Source of the DNA: Acidobacteriota bacterium
Lineage (GTDB): Bacteria; Acidobacteriota; Blastocatellia; Pyrinomonadales; Pyrinomonadaceae
Direction: 5' to 3'
Assembly: GCA_019639135.1 (NCBI GenBank)
Contig: JAHBSL010000001.1
Location: forward strand, 1 to 64,000
DNA length: 64,000 nt
Notes under the pieces: model-generated
Database searches by the model: none
Told to the model about the DNA's origin: nothing
What the model saw: only the letters and a program-made list of their open reading frames with translations
Program-made: the position numbers and the translations under genes
Shown here: positions 1-9,031 of the stretch, piece after piece
Layout of the letters: each line of letters opens with the position of its first letter
Position numbering within the stretch: the stretch's first letter is position 1

Positions 1-1066
1 TCACAAGTTTTCCAATAAAACTTTCCAGCGTAGTCGGTTCGCGGGTTGGGTATTGAACTCGTTGAGTTGTTCGCCGATCTTTACGACGAAATCGCGTCGT
101 CCATCTTCTCCGATGATCGAAAGGACTACCTTTGCCAACTCGAAAATTGACAGGTGATAGAGGTTCGTGCCCGAAGCCCAGGTTTTTTCGACTAGTGCTT
201 CGATATCAGATTCTTCCGATGCAGCAACTCTCGGTGCATTGAAGAGAAACTCGCGAAGTTCGGCCATTCGCGCTTTTCCCGCTCCGGTTCGAACGTCCTG
301 TAGAGTGAGATTACGTTCCTTTACCTCTACCGCCAGTCGAACGGCATCGTCATTACCAATGCACTCGATATCCGCTGTCAGACCGGTTGATCTCAGAGGC
401 GTTGATAAAGGCTCGTCGAACTTCTTTATACAAACCGAAACGATCGCCGATAACCGAAAACAATGCAGCCGAGATGGCAAGCCCGCGATCACCGCCGCTG
501 CCTTCGCACAGGAAATCTTCCATGAGCCTTATAGTCTGCCGGAGACTTACGCGAGGCGGAATATAAAACTCAAATGTGCTTTCCGCGAGCTTTTTCCTTA
601 TGCTCGCAAGCGTTTGTTTCAATCGAAGGCGGGTGAATTCCGGATCGTTCGCGTTCTGGACCTCCAATAGAACGTCATGGAGCATTTGCCATTCTTTCGC
701 GTTTTTTACCGATTGCGGATCATCCTCGATTCGAGGCTTTCGCAATGGCTTGCTTACGTACGGGTCGTCGCTCGTTCCGAGAACGTTCTGATTCGCGGAT
801 ACCCAGGGAACGATCACCTTAGATGCAAATCCTCTCGGGTCCCACATCGATTCAGAGGAACCGTCGCCCTTTTGCAGGCATAATGCATCAAGGACCGGAT
901 CAACGAGTTTTCCTAAAAGTTGAGTCGGGAGCGCATACCGGATCGAGACCTGGTTTGAACCGACAAGAGCTTCGATACGTTCCTCAACCTCAATTCTTTC
1001 GCTTTCAAGAACTTCTTCCCAGAGAGCGTTGAGAGTTGAAGCAGCAAGCTTAGGATCAAGTGGCAT
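1..1066 (-). pseudogene. Type II restriction endonuclease, frameshifted (possibly SacI family)
   Basis: The gene reads leftward from an ATG at 1066 and ends at a TGA at 1-3, but in two frames. The first frame carries about 220 residues and runs out shortly after ending in FGLYKEVRRAFINAS; the second resumes with TGLTADIECIGNDD and LAVEVKER. The switch lies at about 385-400 and needs one extra or two missing bases. The D...EVK arrangement fits a PD-(D/E)XK nuclease core. The overall pattern (GLY-EVRRA, then ADIEC, then AVEVK) resembles SacI-type endonucleases as I remember them, so the family is tentative. The ATG lies 30 bases downstream of the methyltransferase stop, as expected for an R-M operon. 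A longer form from a TTG at 1147 would overlap the methyltransferase. The nuclease is inactive unless the frameshift is a sequencing error or is bypassed. Confidence 0.7.
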
Positions 1067-1095
1067 TGTTAGTCTGTACGGAACGGGCGAGAAGT

Positions 1096-1941
1096 TCAGA
1101 AATTGACCCAGAGCGACTCTCGCCTGACTGACTTGGAGGAATTGCAAAGCTTTTCGTCGGCATCAATCCGGTTCCAGTTTGCAAACAGCCGGTCGTATAG
1201 TGCGTTGGTGTATCCCGAAACGACAGCACGTCCTTTAATATTATTCAAAACCAGAGCAAGTTCTGTGTGGTCCCGGTCTGTCATCTCATGCCCGTAGGCT
1301 TTTGAGTCGTTACGGCTTTCGTGAACATATGGTGGGTCAACGTAGAATAAGGTCTTCGGCGTGTCGTATCGCTGAATAACCTCGATCGCTGGGGCGTTTT
1401 CAATTTGCACTCTTTGTAGCCTTTGCACAATCTCCGGTAGTCCGTCTATAGACCCTAGCCAGCGTGAAACGGCGCCGGCCATCCCGGCACGCGACGTCAG
1501 CACGCAATGTGCCCATCGGCCTTCGCTGCTTGTCTGTGCCAGTCCCGTTCGCGTTTGTCGGGCACGAACGTAAAAACGTCGAGCCCTCTCCAATTTGGAA
1601 AGGCCAAACTCGGGCGTGCAAGCCTTGACAAGTTCCTCACGCGAAAAAGGTGTGAGGCTTATGGCTTTGATTAGTCGGGTATCATCGTTTCGCAGTACTT
1701 CGAAAAAGTTTACTAGTTCCGAGTCAAGATCGTTATAAGTTTCTACCGGGGCAGGCTTACGATTTATTAGAACCGCGGCCGAACCACCGAAAACGTCACA
1801 GAAGTGCTCTTCTCCATACGGTAAATTAGGCAGGATGAAGTCAAGGTGAGAATACTTACCTCCATACCAACCGAACGCGATCATCCTTTTTCGGCGCTGT
1901 GTGGCATTACGAAAGAGTCTCTTTTGATTGGGACGCGACAT
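1096..1941 (-). CDS. D12-class N6-adenine DNA methyltransferase
   Basis: Transfers a methyl group from S-adenosylmethionine to adenine in a DNA recognition site; it is the protective partner of the adjoining nuclease. The SAM-binding motif appears as FGWYGGK near residues 23-29, with CDVFGGSAAV at about 48-57. The catalytic motif IV is DPPY at 202-205. The order motif I then DPPY and the 281-residue length fit Dam-like D12 enzymes. An internal ATG (residue 20, at 1884) begins MIAFGWYGGK and may be the true start because the first 19 residues are basic and poorly family-like. Codon use is more AT-rich than the neighbouring core genes, consistent with horizontal acquisition of the R-M pair. Confidence 0.9.
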   Translation of the reverse strand: MSRPNQKRLFRNATQRRKRMIAFGWYGGKYSHLDFILPNLPYGEEHFCDVFGGSAAVLINRKPAPVETYNDLDSELVNFFEVLRNDDTRLIKAISLTPFSREELVKACTPEFGLSKLERARRFYVRARQTRTGLAQTSSEGRWAHCVLTSRAGMAGAVSRWLGSIDGLPEIVQRLQRVQIENAPAIEVIQRYDTPKTLFYVDPPYVHESRNDSKAYGHEMTDRDHTELALVLNNIKGRAVVSGYTNALYDRLFANWNRIDADEKLCNSSKSVRRESLWVNF

Positions 1942-2107
1942 AGTTACCCTAAACAGATCGTTTCAGTAATTTCAAACCTACGCGAAAGTACGCTTCAAGG
2001 GGATTACGATACACTACAGCACCGTAAAAGCCTACGCAATAGAGAGCTTTGGCGGGGTTTCATCTAGCCTAACAGGGTCGGGCGCTTCGGGAAGTTGTTT
2101 AAAAAGC

Positions 2108-2155
2108 GAGAAGGGCAATGATCACGTCTCCCACACCGTAACCTTCGCCCTTCTC
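2108..2155. other. Inverted repeat with 9-bp arms in the intergenic region
   Basis: GAGAAGGGC at 2108-2116 is matched by its exact complement at 2147-2155, with a 30-base loop. It lies in the roughly 410-base gene-free stretch 1942-2352 between the divergent R-M pair and the VOC gene. The rest of that stretch shows no gene. There is no T-run, so a terminator is not supported. Confidence 0.45.
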
Positions 2156-2160
2156 TAATT

Positions 2161-2194
2161 CGTTGCTAGCCGGTTTTGGGGCCGGCCCGCAACG
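2161..2194. other. Nested stem-loop in the intergenic region
   Basis: CGTTGC at 2161-2166 pairs with GCAACG at 2189-2194, and an inner GCCGG/CCGGC stem lies within. It follows the 2108-2155 inverted repeat by five bases, so the two may form one structured element. Function unknown. Confidence 0.4.
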
Positions 2195-2352
2195 AACTAA
2201 CTCGCGTTTCAGTAAAAATCAATGAAACTAAAAACGGATTATACGCCGATTTTCGGCATCGTCAAGCACAAATTCGCGTTCGGGCGGCTGTTAAGTAGAA
2301 ATTAAAATTCGGCCCGATTTAAGGAAATGGCAACCGGCGAGCGGTTGTGCGG

Positions 2353-2709
2353 CTAACTGATGAAAATCAGCAGGATTCCGCACGGGTCCCAGACGTGGAA
2401 GAGGGTTGCTCCGCCGGCGGTTTCGGGTTCGGAGTAGCGAGCGTTGGCGAAGTTGCCCGTGTCGATGATCGGTTTAACGCGGTCGTACCAGAGCTGAGCG
2501 TCTTCGACCTTGAAGAGCATCATAAAGTTCTCCGCCCAGTCTTTTTTGTAATAATTCTGCAGACGAAAGACGGCACCTCCGAGCCGACAATCGACATCGC
2601 CCGCCCAAGCCTCGGTAATCTCAAACCCAAGAGCCTCGTAAAAACTCTTCGATAGTTCAAAATCTTCCGCCGGGGTGTAAACAAGAAGTTCTGTGATAGT
2701 TGGTTTCAT
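2353..2709 (-). CDS. VOC-superfamily (glyoxalase/bleomycin-resistance fold) protein
   Basis: A 118-residue single-domain protein beginning MKPTITELLVYTPAEDF. The pattern fits the vicinal oxygen chelate fold: an opening strand, a helix with FYEALGFEIT, then later strands with FMMLFKV and a closing stretch with DPCGILLIFI. The family includes glyoxalases, dioxygenases and antibiotic-binding proteins, and the substrate cannot be told from sequence. The ATG at 2709 is preferred over one 24 bases upstream because the family motif starts directly after it. It stands alone between the R-M locus and a divergent ABC transporter. Confidence 0.8.
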   Translation of the reverse strand: MKPTITELLVYTPAEDFELSKSFYEALGFEITEAWAGDVDCRLGGAVFRLQNYYKKDWAENFMMLFKVEDAQLWYDRVKPIIDTGNFANARYSEPETAGGATLFHVWDPCGILLIFIS

Positions 2710-2864
2710 ACAGCGGTGTTGATGGTACATCAACTAAATCGATAATGGGAAACAAGCAACGATAGATGGGTTAGGCAAAAGTGGCGGGCGGTGTTTCGTG
2801 TGTGTTAATTCTTTTTGGCCGGGGCGATTTTGGCAACCGGCGGGGCGTTCCGGTCGTAATCAAG

Positions 2865-2870
2865 TATAAT
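2865..2870 (+). promoter_or_regulatory. Possible -10 element for the ABC exporter operon
   Basis: A perfect TATAAT lies 20 bases before the ATG of the ABC ATPase. I see no good -35 box at 16-18 bases, so this is only a candidate promoter. Confidence 0.35.
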
Positions 2871-2889
2871 CATTACAGCGATTACGAAC

Positions 2890-3816
2890 ATGCAGGAAGA
2901 ACAAGCGACTTTACAGGCCGAGGGCGTCACAAAACGCTACGGCGATTTTACGGCGGTCGATGACCTCAGCTTTGAGGTGCGGCCGGGGCGTGTTTTCGGC
3001 TTTCTCGGGCCGAACGGTGCGGGAAAGACGACGACGATACGGATGATCGTCGGCATCACCTTCCCCGATGAAGGCCAGATCAGCCTTTTCGGCAAGCCGG
3101 TAACGACCGAAACACAAGGCCGCATCGGCTATCTGCCGGAGGAACGCGGGCTTTATAAAAAGATGAAGGTCGTCGATCAGCTCAAGTACTTCGCTGCCCT
3201 GAAAGGCGTTTCGGGCCGCGAGGCCGAACGGCGGATCGATTTCTGGCTTGAGCGAATGCAGCTCACCGATTGGAAGAAAAAGAAGACGACCGACCTCTCA
3301 AAGGGAATGCAGCAGAAGATCCAGTTCATCGCGACCGTGCTGCACGACCCTGACCTGCTTATCCTCGACGAGCCTTTCTCAGGCCTCGACCCCGTCAATG
3401 TCGAGTTTCTGATCGACGTGATCAGCGAATTCCGCACCGGCGAGAAGACGATCATCTTTTCAACGCATCTGATGGAAACGGCCGAGCGGCTTTGCAGCGA
3501 TATCCTGCTGATCAACAAGTCGCAGAAGGTGCTCTTTGGAAGCCTTCGTGAAATAAAGGAGAGCTACGGGCAGAACCTGATCGCCTTTCGCGGCGAAGGA
3601 GCGGGAGCGATCCTTGAGGATCGTTCGACTATTGAACGCGTCGTGACGCACGCCGATGAGCAGGAACTTCACCTCGCCGAGGGCGTTGATGCACAGGACG
3701 TGCTCCGGCGAATGGTCGCCGCGGGCGTCTCGATCTCGAAATTTGAGAAGACCGAGCCAAGCCTCAACGACATCTTCATCGACCGCGTAAAGGGAGGAGA
3801 TAACTCTGATGAATAG
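2890..3816 (+). CDS. ABC transporter ATP-binding protein (NatA-like)
   Basis: A 308-residue cytoplasmic ATPase that drives the membrane partner encoded directly downstream. Walker A is GPNGAGKTT at residues 40-48, the ABC signature is LSKGM at 136-140, Walker B is LLILDEP at 156-162 and the H-loop histidine is about 193. The roughly 90 residues after the nucleotide-binding domain match the C-terminal extension common in drug/sodium exporter ATPases of the NatA/CcmA type. The stop overlaps the permease start by 8 bases, so the two are translationally coupled. The transported substrate is unknown. Confidence 0.92.
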   Translation: MQEEQATLQAEGVTKRYGDFTAVDDLSFEVRPGRVFGFLGPNGAGKTTTIRMIVGITFPDEGQISLFGKPVTTETQGRIGYLPEERGLYKKMKVVDQLKYFAALKGVSGREAERRIDFWLERMQLTDWKKKKTTDLSKGMQQKIQFIATVLHDPDLLILDEPFSGLDPVNVEFLIDVISEFRTGEKTIIFSTHLMETAERLCSDILLINKSQKVLFGSLREIKESYGQNLIAFRGEGAGAILEDRSTIERVVTHADEQELHLAEGVDAQDVLRRMVAAGVSISKFEKTEPSLNDIFIDRVKGGDNSDE

Positions 3817-5161
3817 GTTTCTGGCCGTCGTAATTCATGAGTACAAGAAGGTCGTGCTCAAGTGGTCGTTCCTCGTCGGGACGCTCCTTTTGCCGGTGCT
3901 CGCGGGGGTTTTTGCGTTCGTCCCGGCGATCATCTTTTCGCTCAAGGGTGAGCCGACGCGGATCGCATTGATCGATCGCTCGGGAACGGTCGCCGTTCGG
4001 TTGAAGGACAATCTTTCGGCGGAGAAGATGGCCGAGCGTGCCCGCAAGGCCGCCGCGGACGCCGCAGTCGATATCACGCCCTCGCAGGAGGAACAGCTCA
4101 AGAGGAACTCAGCTCAGCTCGTCGAATCGTTCATCTTTACTGACATCGATCCCGCCGGCCGGTCGCTCGAGGACATTCGCTCTGACCTCACCTCCCGAAT
4201 CACCGCCGATGAATTCGACGCATATTTGATCATACCGCCGGACGTGAACGACACCGCGGCCGTTTATGAATTCCGCTCGCGGAAAGGTGCCGATTTCATT
4301 ACCAACGATTCGCTCCGCGATGCGCTCAACAGCGCCGTCCGTTCGCAGCGGCTGGCCGAGGCAAACATCAGCGAAGAACGGCTGGCCTCGATCGGCAAGG
4401 CAGTTACGCTCGATGCCAAAGGCCTTGATGACCGCGGCGGCGAGAAGGACACGACCGGCCTGATGATCGCCTCGTTCGTCATCGGGCTGATGATCTACAT
4501 TACGCTCGCCATCTATGGCCAGGCGATAATGGGAGCCGTTGTCGAGGAAAAAGAGACGCGGATCTCCGAGATACTTTTCTCATCCGCACGTCCGTTCACG
4601 CTCCTTTTTGGCAAGCTCGTCGGCGTCGGCCTCGCGGGTTTGACTCAGCTCGCGATCTGGATCGTAAGCGCCGCGGCACTATTGACCTTTATCGCATTGC
4701 AGACGGATCTCTCGCAGCTTGTCGGCGCGGTGCCGGAGATATCGCCGCTGATGATCTTCTATTTCCTCATCTACTTCCTCATCGGCTACTTTATCTATGC
4801 GTCGATCTTTGCACTGATCGGTTCGGTCGTCACATCGCTCCAGGAAGGCGGGCAGTTCGCTTTCCCGCCGGTGATGCTCCTGCTCGCGGCGTTCTATTTC
4901 AGCCTCGCCGTTATCCGCGACCCGAACTCGACGCTCTCATTCTGGGTCTCGATCGCACCGTTCTTTGCCCCGATCACAATGCCGATCCGCATTATGGCCG
5001 AGACGCCGCCCTTTTGGCAGATCGCACTTTCGATCGGCATCAACGTGCTGGCGATAGCAGGGCTCGTCTGGCTTGCCTCGCGGGTCTATCGGGTCGGGAT
5101 GCTGATGTACGGAAAGCGGGCGACGATCCCCGAGATATGGAAGTGGATCCGTTACGCTTGA
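3809..5161 (+). CDS. ABC-2 family permease (NatB-like)
   Basis: Membrane partner of the preceding ATPase, 450 residues. A first transmembrane helix (about residues 20-44) is followed by a long extracytoplasmic region (about 45-220). Five or so further hydrophobic segments fill the C-terminal half. The stretch EEKETRISEILFSSARPF, just after the second helix, is characteristic of ABC-2 permeases of the NatB group and contacts the ATPase. Start overlaps the ATPase end by 8 bases. Likely exports a small ion, drug or peptide; the specificity is not visible. Confidence 0.9.
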   Translation: MNRFLAVVIHEYKKVVLKWSFLVGTLLLPVLAGVFAFVPAIIFSLKGEPTRIALIDRSGTVAVRLKDNLSAEKMAERARKAAADAAVDITPSQEEQLKRNSAQLVESFIFTDIDPAGRSLEDIRSDLTSRITADEFDAYLIIPPDVNDTAAVYEFRSRKGADFITNDSLRDALNSAVRSQRLAEANISEERLASIGKAVTLDAKGLDDRGGEKDTTGLMIASFVIGLMIYITLAIYGQAIMGAVVEEKETRISEILFSSARPFTLLFGKLVGVGLAGLTQLAIWIVSAAALLTFIALQTDLSQLVGAVPEISPLMIFYFLIYFLIGYFIYASIFALIGSVVTSLQEGGQFAFPPVMLLLAAFYFSLAVIRDPNSTLSFWVSIAPFFAPITMPIRIMAETPPFWQIALSIGINVLAIAGLVWLASRVYRVGMLMYGKRATIPEIWKWIRYA

Positions 5162-5165
5162 TCAA

Positions 5166-5702
5166 ATGATCGAAACAGAAAAGAAATACCGGCTGCCCGC
5201 CGAACTGCGTACCGAGGTCGAAAACCGGCTGGCCGAGTTCGGCGCCGAATACCTCGGCGATGACCGCGAAGAGAATATTATTCTCGGCGGCGGGCCGCTC
5301 GGCGATCTAAATTCGGTAATGCGCATCCGCAAGACGCCGGAGCGGACATTACTCACATTCAAAAAGCGTCTTCCCGGCCTCTCCGACGTAAAGCAGCAGA
5401 TCGAGGAAGAGACCGAGATCGCCGACGGCGACGCGATGGAGCGGGTGCTCGCGGCGATCGGCATCACGCGAAAGCTCGTTTACGAGAAGCGGCGGCGGAA
5501 ATGGCGTTTCCGCTCGACCGAAACGGTCATCGACGAACTCCCGTTCGGGCTCTTTATGGAGATCGAGGGCCCTCTGACCGCCATTCGCGAGGCCGAGTTG
5601 CTGCTTGAAATTGATACGCTCGAAGCAGAAAATAAGACCTATCCGCGATTGACCGCCGAGCTTGGACACGAGACCGGCGGGGTCATCGAATCACGATTCT
5701 GA
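5166..5702 (+). CDS. CYTH-domain protein (class IV adenylate cyclase/thiamine triphosphatase-like)
   Basis: A 178-residue protein opening with ETEKK, the ExExK signature of the CYTH triphosphate tunnel fold at residues 3-7. Further charged strands carry MRIRK, LLTFKKR and the acidic FMEIEGP, which fit the metal- and triphosphate-binding tunnel. Family members make cAMP from ATP or hydrolyse thiamine triphosphate or other triphosphates; sequence alone does not decide which. It begins 4 bases after the ABC permease stop and is probably cotranscribed with it. Confidence 0.85.
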   Translation: MIETEKKYRLPAELRTEVENRLAEFGAEYLGDDREENIILGGGPLGDLNSVMRIRKTPERTLLTFKKRLPGLSDVKQQIEEETEIADGDAMERVLAAIGITRKLVYEKRRRKWRFRSTETVIDELPFGLFMEIEGPLTAIREAELLLEIDTLEAENKTYPRLTAELGHETGGVIESRF

Positions 5703-5723
5703 ACACATACTTTGGAGGAAATA

Positions 5724-6497
5724 ATGAAGAAACTCATCGCGCTAAGTGCGCTTGCAATTCTCTCGGCCGCCTGCGGGCCGGCCGCGAATGAAACGGCCAG
5801 GAACGCAGCCCCGGCACCGAGCCCGGCGGCGACCACATCTAAACCCGTGATGACAGATCCGCAGCCGGCTACGCCCGCCGGCCAGCCGGTGACCCAGGAG
5901 GTTGAAGTAAAGTTTGCCGAAAAGCTGCCGGATGGCTGGACATTCACGGACCCGAAGAAAGACGGCCCGGCTTCGGAGATGAAGATCGCGAACGGCCGGC
6001 TCGTGCTTCCGATACCCAGCGGCCGCGACCTTTACGCCGATAACCTGACGGCTCCTCGCGTTACCAAGGCGATCAAAGGCGATTTTCAGATCGACACGCG
6101 CGTGAAGTTCTTGCCAAAGCAGGATTATCAGGGAGCCGGGCTAGTTGTTTTCGGCGGAAAGGACCGGTATCTCAGGCTTGAGCGTGCCTTTGGCGGAACC
6201 GGCGGCGGCGAGGGCGGCATCCGCCTCGACGTCCGGATGGAAGACAAATACGAACCGCTTTCCACGCCTCAGGACATCGCAACCGAAGCGGACGAGGTCG
6301 AGCTTCGCCTGGTACGCAAAGGGAAGCAATTCTCGGCCTACTGGCGGCTGAATGAAGAGGCCGAATGGCGCGAGGTCGGGCAGGTCGAACTTGCTTACGG
6401 CGAGAGCGTCGAGGTCGGTCTGCTCGGCTGCAACACGGGCGACGACATCGTCGCCGAGTTCTCGTTCATCAAGCTGGCCCCGGTCAAGTCGGCTTAG
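5724..6497 (+). CDS. Secreted lipoprotein with concanavalin-like domain
   Basis: The N-terminus MKKLIALSALAILSAACGP is a lipoprotein signal with lipobox SAAC. A Pro/Ala-rich linker of about 40 residues follows, then a beta-rich domain of about 190 residues resembling DUF1349/LamG-like jelly-roll domains (DGWTF, FQIDTRVKF, GAGLVVF, RLDV, AYWRLN, VGLLGCN). The ATG at 5724 is chosen because GGAGG lies 6 bases before it. Probably anchored in the outer or inner membrane facing the periplasm. The binding target is unknown. Confidence 0.75.
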   Translation: MKKLIALSALAILSAACGPAANETARNAAPAPSPAATTSKPVMTDPQPATPAGQPVTQEVEVKFAEKLPDGWTFTDPKKDGPASEMKIANGRLVLPIPSGRDLYADNLTAPRVTKAIKGDFQIDTRVKFLPKQDYQGAGLVVFGGKDRYLRLERAFGGTGGGEGGIRLDVRMEDKYEPLSTPQDIATEADEVELRLVRKGKQFSAYWRLNEEAEWREVGQVELAYGESVEVGLLGCNTGDDIVAEFSFIKLAPVKSA

Positions 6498-6516
6498 ATC
6501 TTATCCGGAAAACCAT

Positions 6517-6556
6517 AGCGGTTCGTAACTTCAAAAGGAGCTACGAGCCGCTTTGT
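6517..6556 (+). terminator. Terminator between convergent genes
   Basis: AGCGGTTCGTA (6517-6527) pairs over 11 positions, one a G-T wobble, with TACGAGCCGCT (6542-6552), followed by TTGTTTT. It overlaps the end of the convergent histidine kinase gene. Confidence 0.65.
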
Positions 6557-8526
6557 TTTGTAAGATCGAGTATCAGATTGACCAGCGGTTCGGGGTCGAA
6601 GGGTTTTGTAGCGTAGTGCTGGAAGCCGGCGTCGAGCGCTTCATCGCGGCTTTGCTCGGAGGTAAAGGCGCTCAGGGCGATCGCCGGTATCTTTCCGCCT
6701 GCATCCGCGTCGAGCGAACGAAGTCGCGAAATGAACGAGAGTCCGTTCTCGCCCGGCATCGCGAGGTCGGAGATGATCAGGTCGGGAAGGCGTCCGTTCG
6801 AGCCGCTTAGTATCGAGGTCGCCTGCTTTGTATCCATCGCGGCGTGGATCTCCGCACCATTCTGCTGGAGGAATAGCTGGAGCACCTCGCGGGAATCCGG
6901 GTCGTCCTCAACTATCAGTATCTTCAGCCCCTCGAGCCTGCGGGCATCCGGCCTTGCGGGTTCGGCTGCCTCGACCGCTGCCGGCGCGTCCTTAAGAGGA
7001 AGCCTGACAGTAAACGCAGAGCCGCGTCCCGGTCCGTCGCTCTCAGCGGTGATCGCGCCGCCGTGACGTTCGGCGAGTATTTTCGCGATCGAAAGACCTA
7101 GCCCGAAACCGGCACTGTTCTTTCCGCTTTCTACATGTCCCTGAGAGAACTGGCGAAAGATAGTCGTCAGCGCATCGGCCTTGATGCCTTGTCCGGTATC
7201 GGCAACTCGTATGGTCGCTGTGCTCTCGTCCGAGGTCAGCTCGACCGAGACCTTGCCGCCCGGTTCCGTGAACTTGATCGCGTTCGAGACGATATTTCCG
7301 AAGACCTGTTGGAGCCTGTTCGAATCGGCAAAGACTACGAGGTCCTCGCGGTCTGCCGCGAACGTGAACTCAAGCTCACGAGCGTTCGCTGCCGGCTGAT
7401 GTGCCTGAACGACACCGCGGACAAGTTTGTAAAGATTGGTCGGGCGGTATTCGAGCCGCAGCTTACCCGAGGCGACCCGTGCCGAATCGACAAGGTCGTT
7501 GATCAGCTTCGCCTGGACCTGTGCGCTTCGCTCGATGGTCTCAAGGGCATTGCGCCTCGTTTCTTCGTCAAGTTCCTTTGAAAGAAGTATCTTCGACCAG
7601 CCCATGATCGCGTTGAGCGGGGCCCGGAGTTCGTGCGAGACGAGCGTCAGGAAAAAGTCTTTCGCCCGGTTCGCCTCGGTCGCCTCTTCGCGTGCCTTGC
7701 GTTCGCGTTCGTAGATCTTCGAAAGTTCCTCGGCGGCGACCTTTTCGGCAGTGATCTGGCGAAGTTTGCCGAGTATCCGCGGGCCCGCGTTCTCGCTCGG
7801 CCCGACTATCTTGCCTTCGGCACGTATCCATTGGGTCTTGCCGTCCGGATAAACAACGCGAAACTCCTGATCGAACCTGCCTGGTTGGTTCCTCGCGTCA
7901 TTTATAAATGCGGCAATTCGCGGTCGGTCGTCGGGATGGATCGACGAGATGAAGGCCTCATACTCGAGTTCTTCGTATGGCGTGAGGCCAAGCAGTTCGT
8001 TCGTCCGCGGGATCGACCGTGCCCGTCCGCGGTCGAGGTCCCAGGCAAAAAGCCCGGCCCCAGCCGCACCCGCCGCTTCGGTAAGTTCTGCGTAATGCCG
8101 GGCGTCGTCCTCCAATACGTTCGTGCCGTGCCGGCGGCCGGCAACGAGAACAATCGTCTCGCCCTCGCCGGGGCTGATGGGAAAAAGAAAAAGCTCGATG
8201 GGAACGCTTTGGTTCACACCGAGACGAAAATCCAGGACCAGCCGCCGCTCGGAGCCTGCGAGGGCATCTGCCACAGCCGCTGCAAGCAATGCCGACGTGT
8301 TCTCGGTCGATTGCCAATAGACCGTCTCCGAGAGCACCTGGCCCGTCAGAAGCGCCGGGGCCGATCGCGTTTTTTCGAAGATACTGCCGTTCATTGAGAC
8401 GACACGGCCTTCCGAGCCGATAACGCCGAAAAGGTCAAACGCTCCCTCAAAGAGCGGCCCAAATAAGCCGCCCGGAAGTATCTGTCCGAGAACGTCGTTG
8501 ATCTCTGCAGCCGGTCGTGTGTCCAT
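6541..8526 (-). CDS. Hybrid sensor histidine kinase with C-terminal receiver
   Basis: A 661-residue soluble-looking signalling protein. An N-terminal PAS-like region (about 20-130) is followed by a PAS/PAC fold (about 145-265, with GKTQWIRAEGKIVG). A HisKA domain has the phospho-accepting His298 in SHELRAPLNAI. The HATPase domain has the N box (NIVSNAIKFT, 411-420), G1 DTGQGI (443-448) and G2 GFGLGL (473-478). The receiver (about 534-655) has phospho-acceptor Asp587 and Lys641. No transmembrane helix is evident, so it probably senses an internal cue. No Shine-Dalgarno precedes the ATG, and a promoter lies so close that a leaderless mRNA is possible. The cognate signal is unknown. Confidence 0.93.
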   Translation of the reverse strand: MDTRPAAEINDVLGQILPGGLFGPLFEGAFDLFGVIGSEGRVVSMNGSIFEKTRSAPALLTGQVLSETVYWQSTENTSALLAAAVADALAGSERRLVLDFRLGVNQSVPIELFLFPISPGEGETIVLVAGRRHGTNVLEDDARHYAELTEAAGAAGAGLFAWDLDRGRARSIPRTNELLGLTPYEELEYEAFISSIHPDDRPRIAAFINDARNQPGRFDQEFRVVYPDGKTQWIRAEGKIVGPSENAGPRILGKLRQITAEKVAAEELSKIYERERKAREEATEANRAKDFFLTLVSHELRAPLNAIMGWSKILLSKELDEETRRNALETIERSAQVQAKLINDLVDSARVASGKLRLEYRPTNLYKLVRGVVQAHQPAANARELEFTFAADREDLVVFADSNRLQQVFGNIVSNAIKFTEPGGKVSVELTSDESTATIRVADTGQGIKADALTTIFRQFSQGHVESGKNSAGFGLGLSIAKILAERHGGAITAESDGPGRGSAFTVRLPLKDAPAAVEAAEPARPDARRLEGLKILIVEDDPDSREVLQLFLQQNGAEIHAAMDTKQATSILSGSNGRLPDLIISDLAMPGENGLSFISRLRSLDADAGGKIPAIALSAFTSEQSRDEALDAGFQHYATKPFDPEPLVNLILDLTKQSGS

Positions 8527-8530
8527 TGAA

Positions 8531-8560
8531 AATATCTAAGGGGCGTTCCGGCTGCGTCAA
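8531..8560 (-). promoter_or_regulatory. Candidate promoter, possibly leaderless, for the histidine kinase
   Basis: On the minus strand TTGACG (8560-8555) and GATATT (8536-8531) are 18 bases apart. The -10 box ends 4 bases before the ATG, so transcription would start at or beside the start codon. Confidence 0.35.
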
Positions 8561-8588
8561 ACGAAAACCGAAACACCCCAATTGTAAC

Positions 8589-8738
8589 CTATACAGCGCG
8601 TCTGCCGGTAAGCAGCCTTATCACAAAAATAACGAGTGCGACGAGAAGCAGGGTATGAAGAACACCGCCAAAGGTCGAGCCGCTGATAACGCCGATAAGC
8701 CAAAGAAGTAGAACGATAACAATAATAGTCTCAAGCAT
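8589..8738 (-). CDS. Small two-helix membrane protein (Lmo0937-like)
   Basis: A 49-residue protein, MLETIIVIVLLLWLIGVI then a short turn and a second hydrophobic helix ending RLLTGRRAV. This matches the small Lmo0937/DUF5670-type membrane proteins, typically two helices joined by a Gly/Ser-rich turn and often stress-induced. GGAGG lies 5 bases before the ATG. It is transcribed toward the histidine kinase gene but is probably an independent unit. Confidence 0.75.
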   Translation of the reverse strand: MLETIIVIVLLLWLIGVISGSTFGGVLHTLLLVALVIFVIRLLTGRRAV

Positions 8739-8803
8739 GGTTCCTCCGATTTTTCAAAAGATCACATTTCTCGTGTGGACACGCAAGGGTATTTTCAATC
8801 AGC

Positions 8804-8824
8804 GTGCCAAATGCCCTTGGGCAC
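8804..8824. promoter_or_regulatory. Imperfect palindrome upstream of the sigma-54 promoter
   Basis: GTGCC...GGCAC with further matching inner positions over 21 bases. About 230 bases upstream of the -24 box of the regulator gene, so it could be an enhancer or operator. No known binding consensus is recognised. Confidence 0.3.
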
Positions 8825-9031
8825 TATTTCTGCGTGCTCCACGGCTAAACATACCCGGATCTGACAACCCATCTATACAATATCGAATCAAAAGAATACA
8901 CTAAGGCGTATCAGTTCAAGACGCGACAATTCGAGACACGGGGCGTCCAATAGCTCTGTATGAAACCGAAACACATTTGGCATACGGTCATTCAGATGGG
9001 TTACGAAAATGCCCGCAATTATTGGGTTCGA

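Noticed and set aside
2781..2889. A short open frame upstream of the ABC ATPase
   Set aside because: It has no ribosome site and overlaps the likely promoter; no protein family is recognised.
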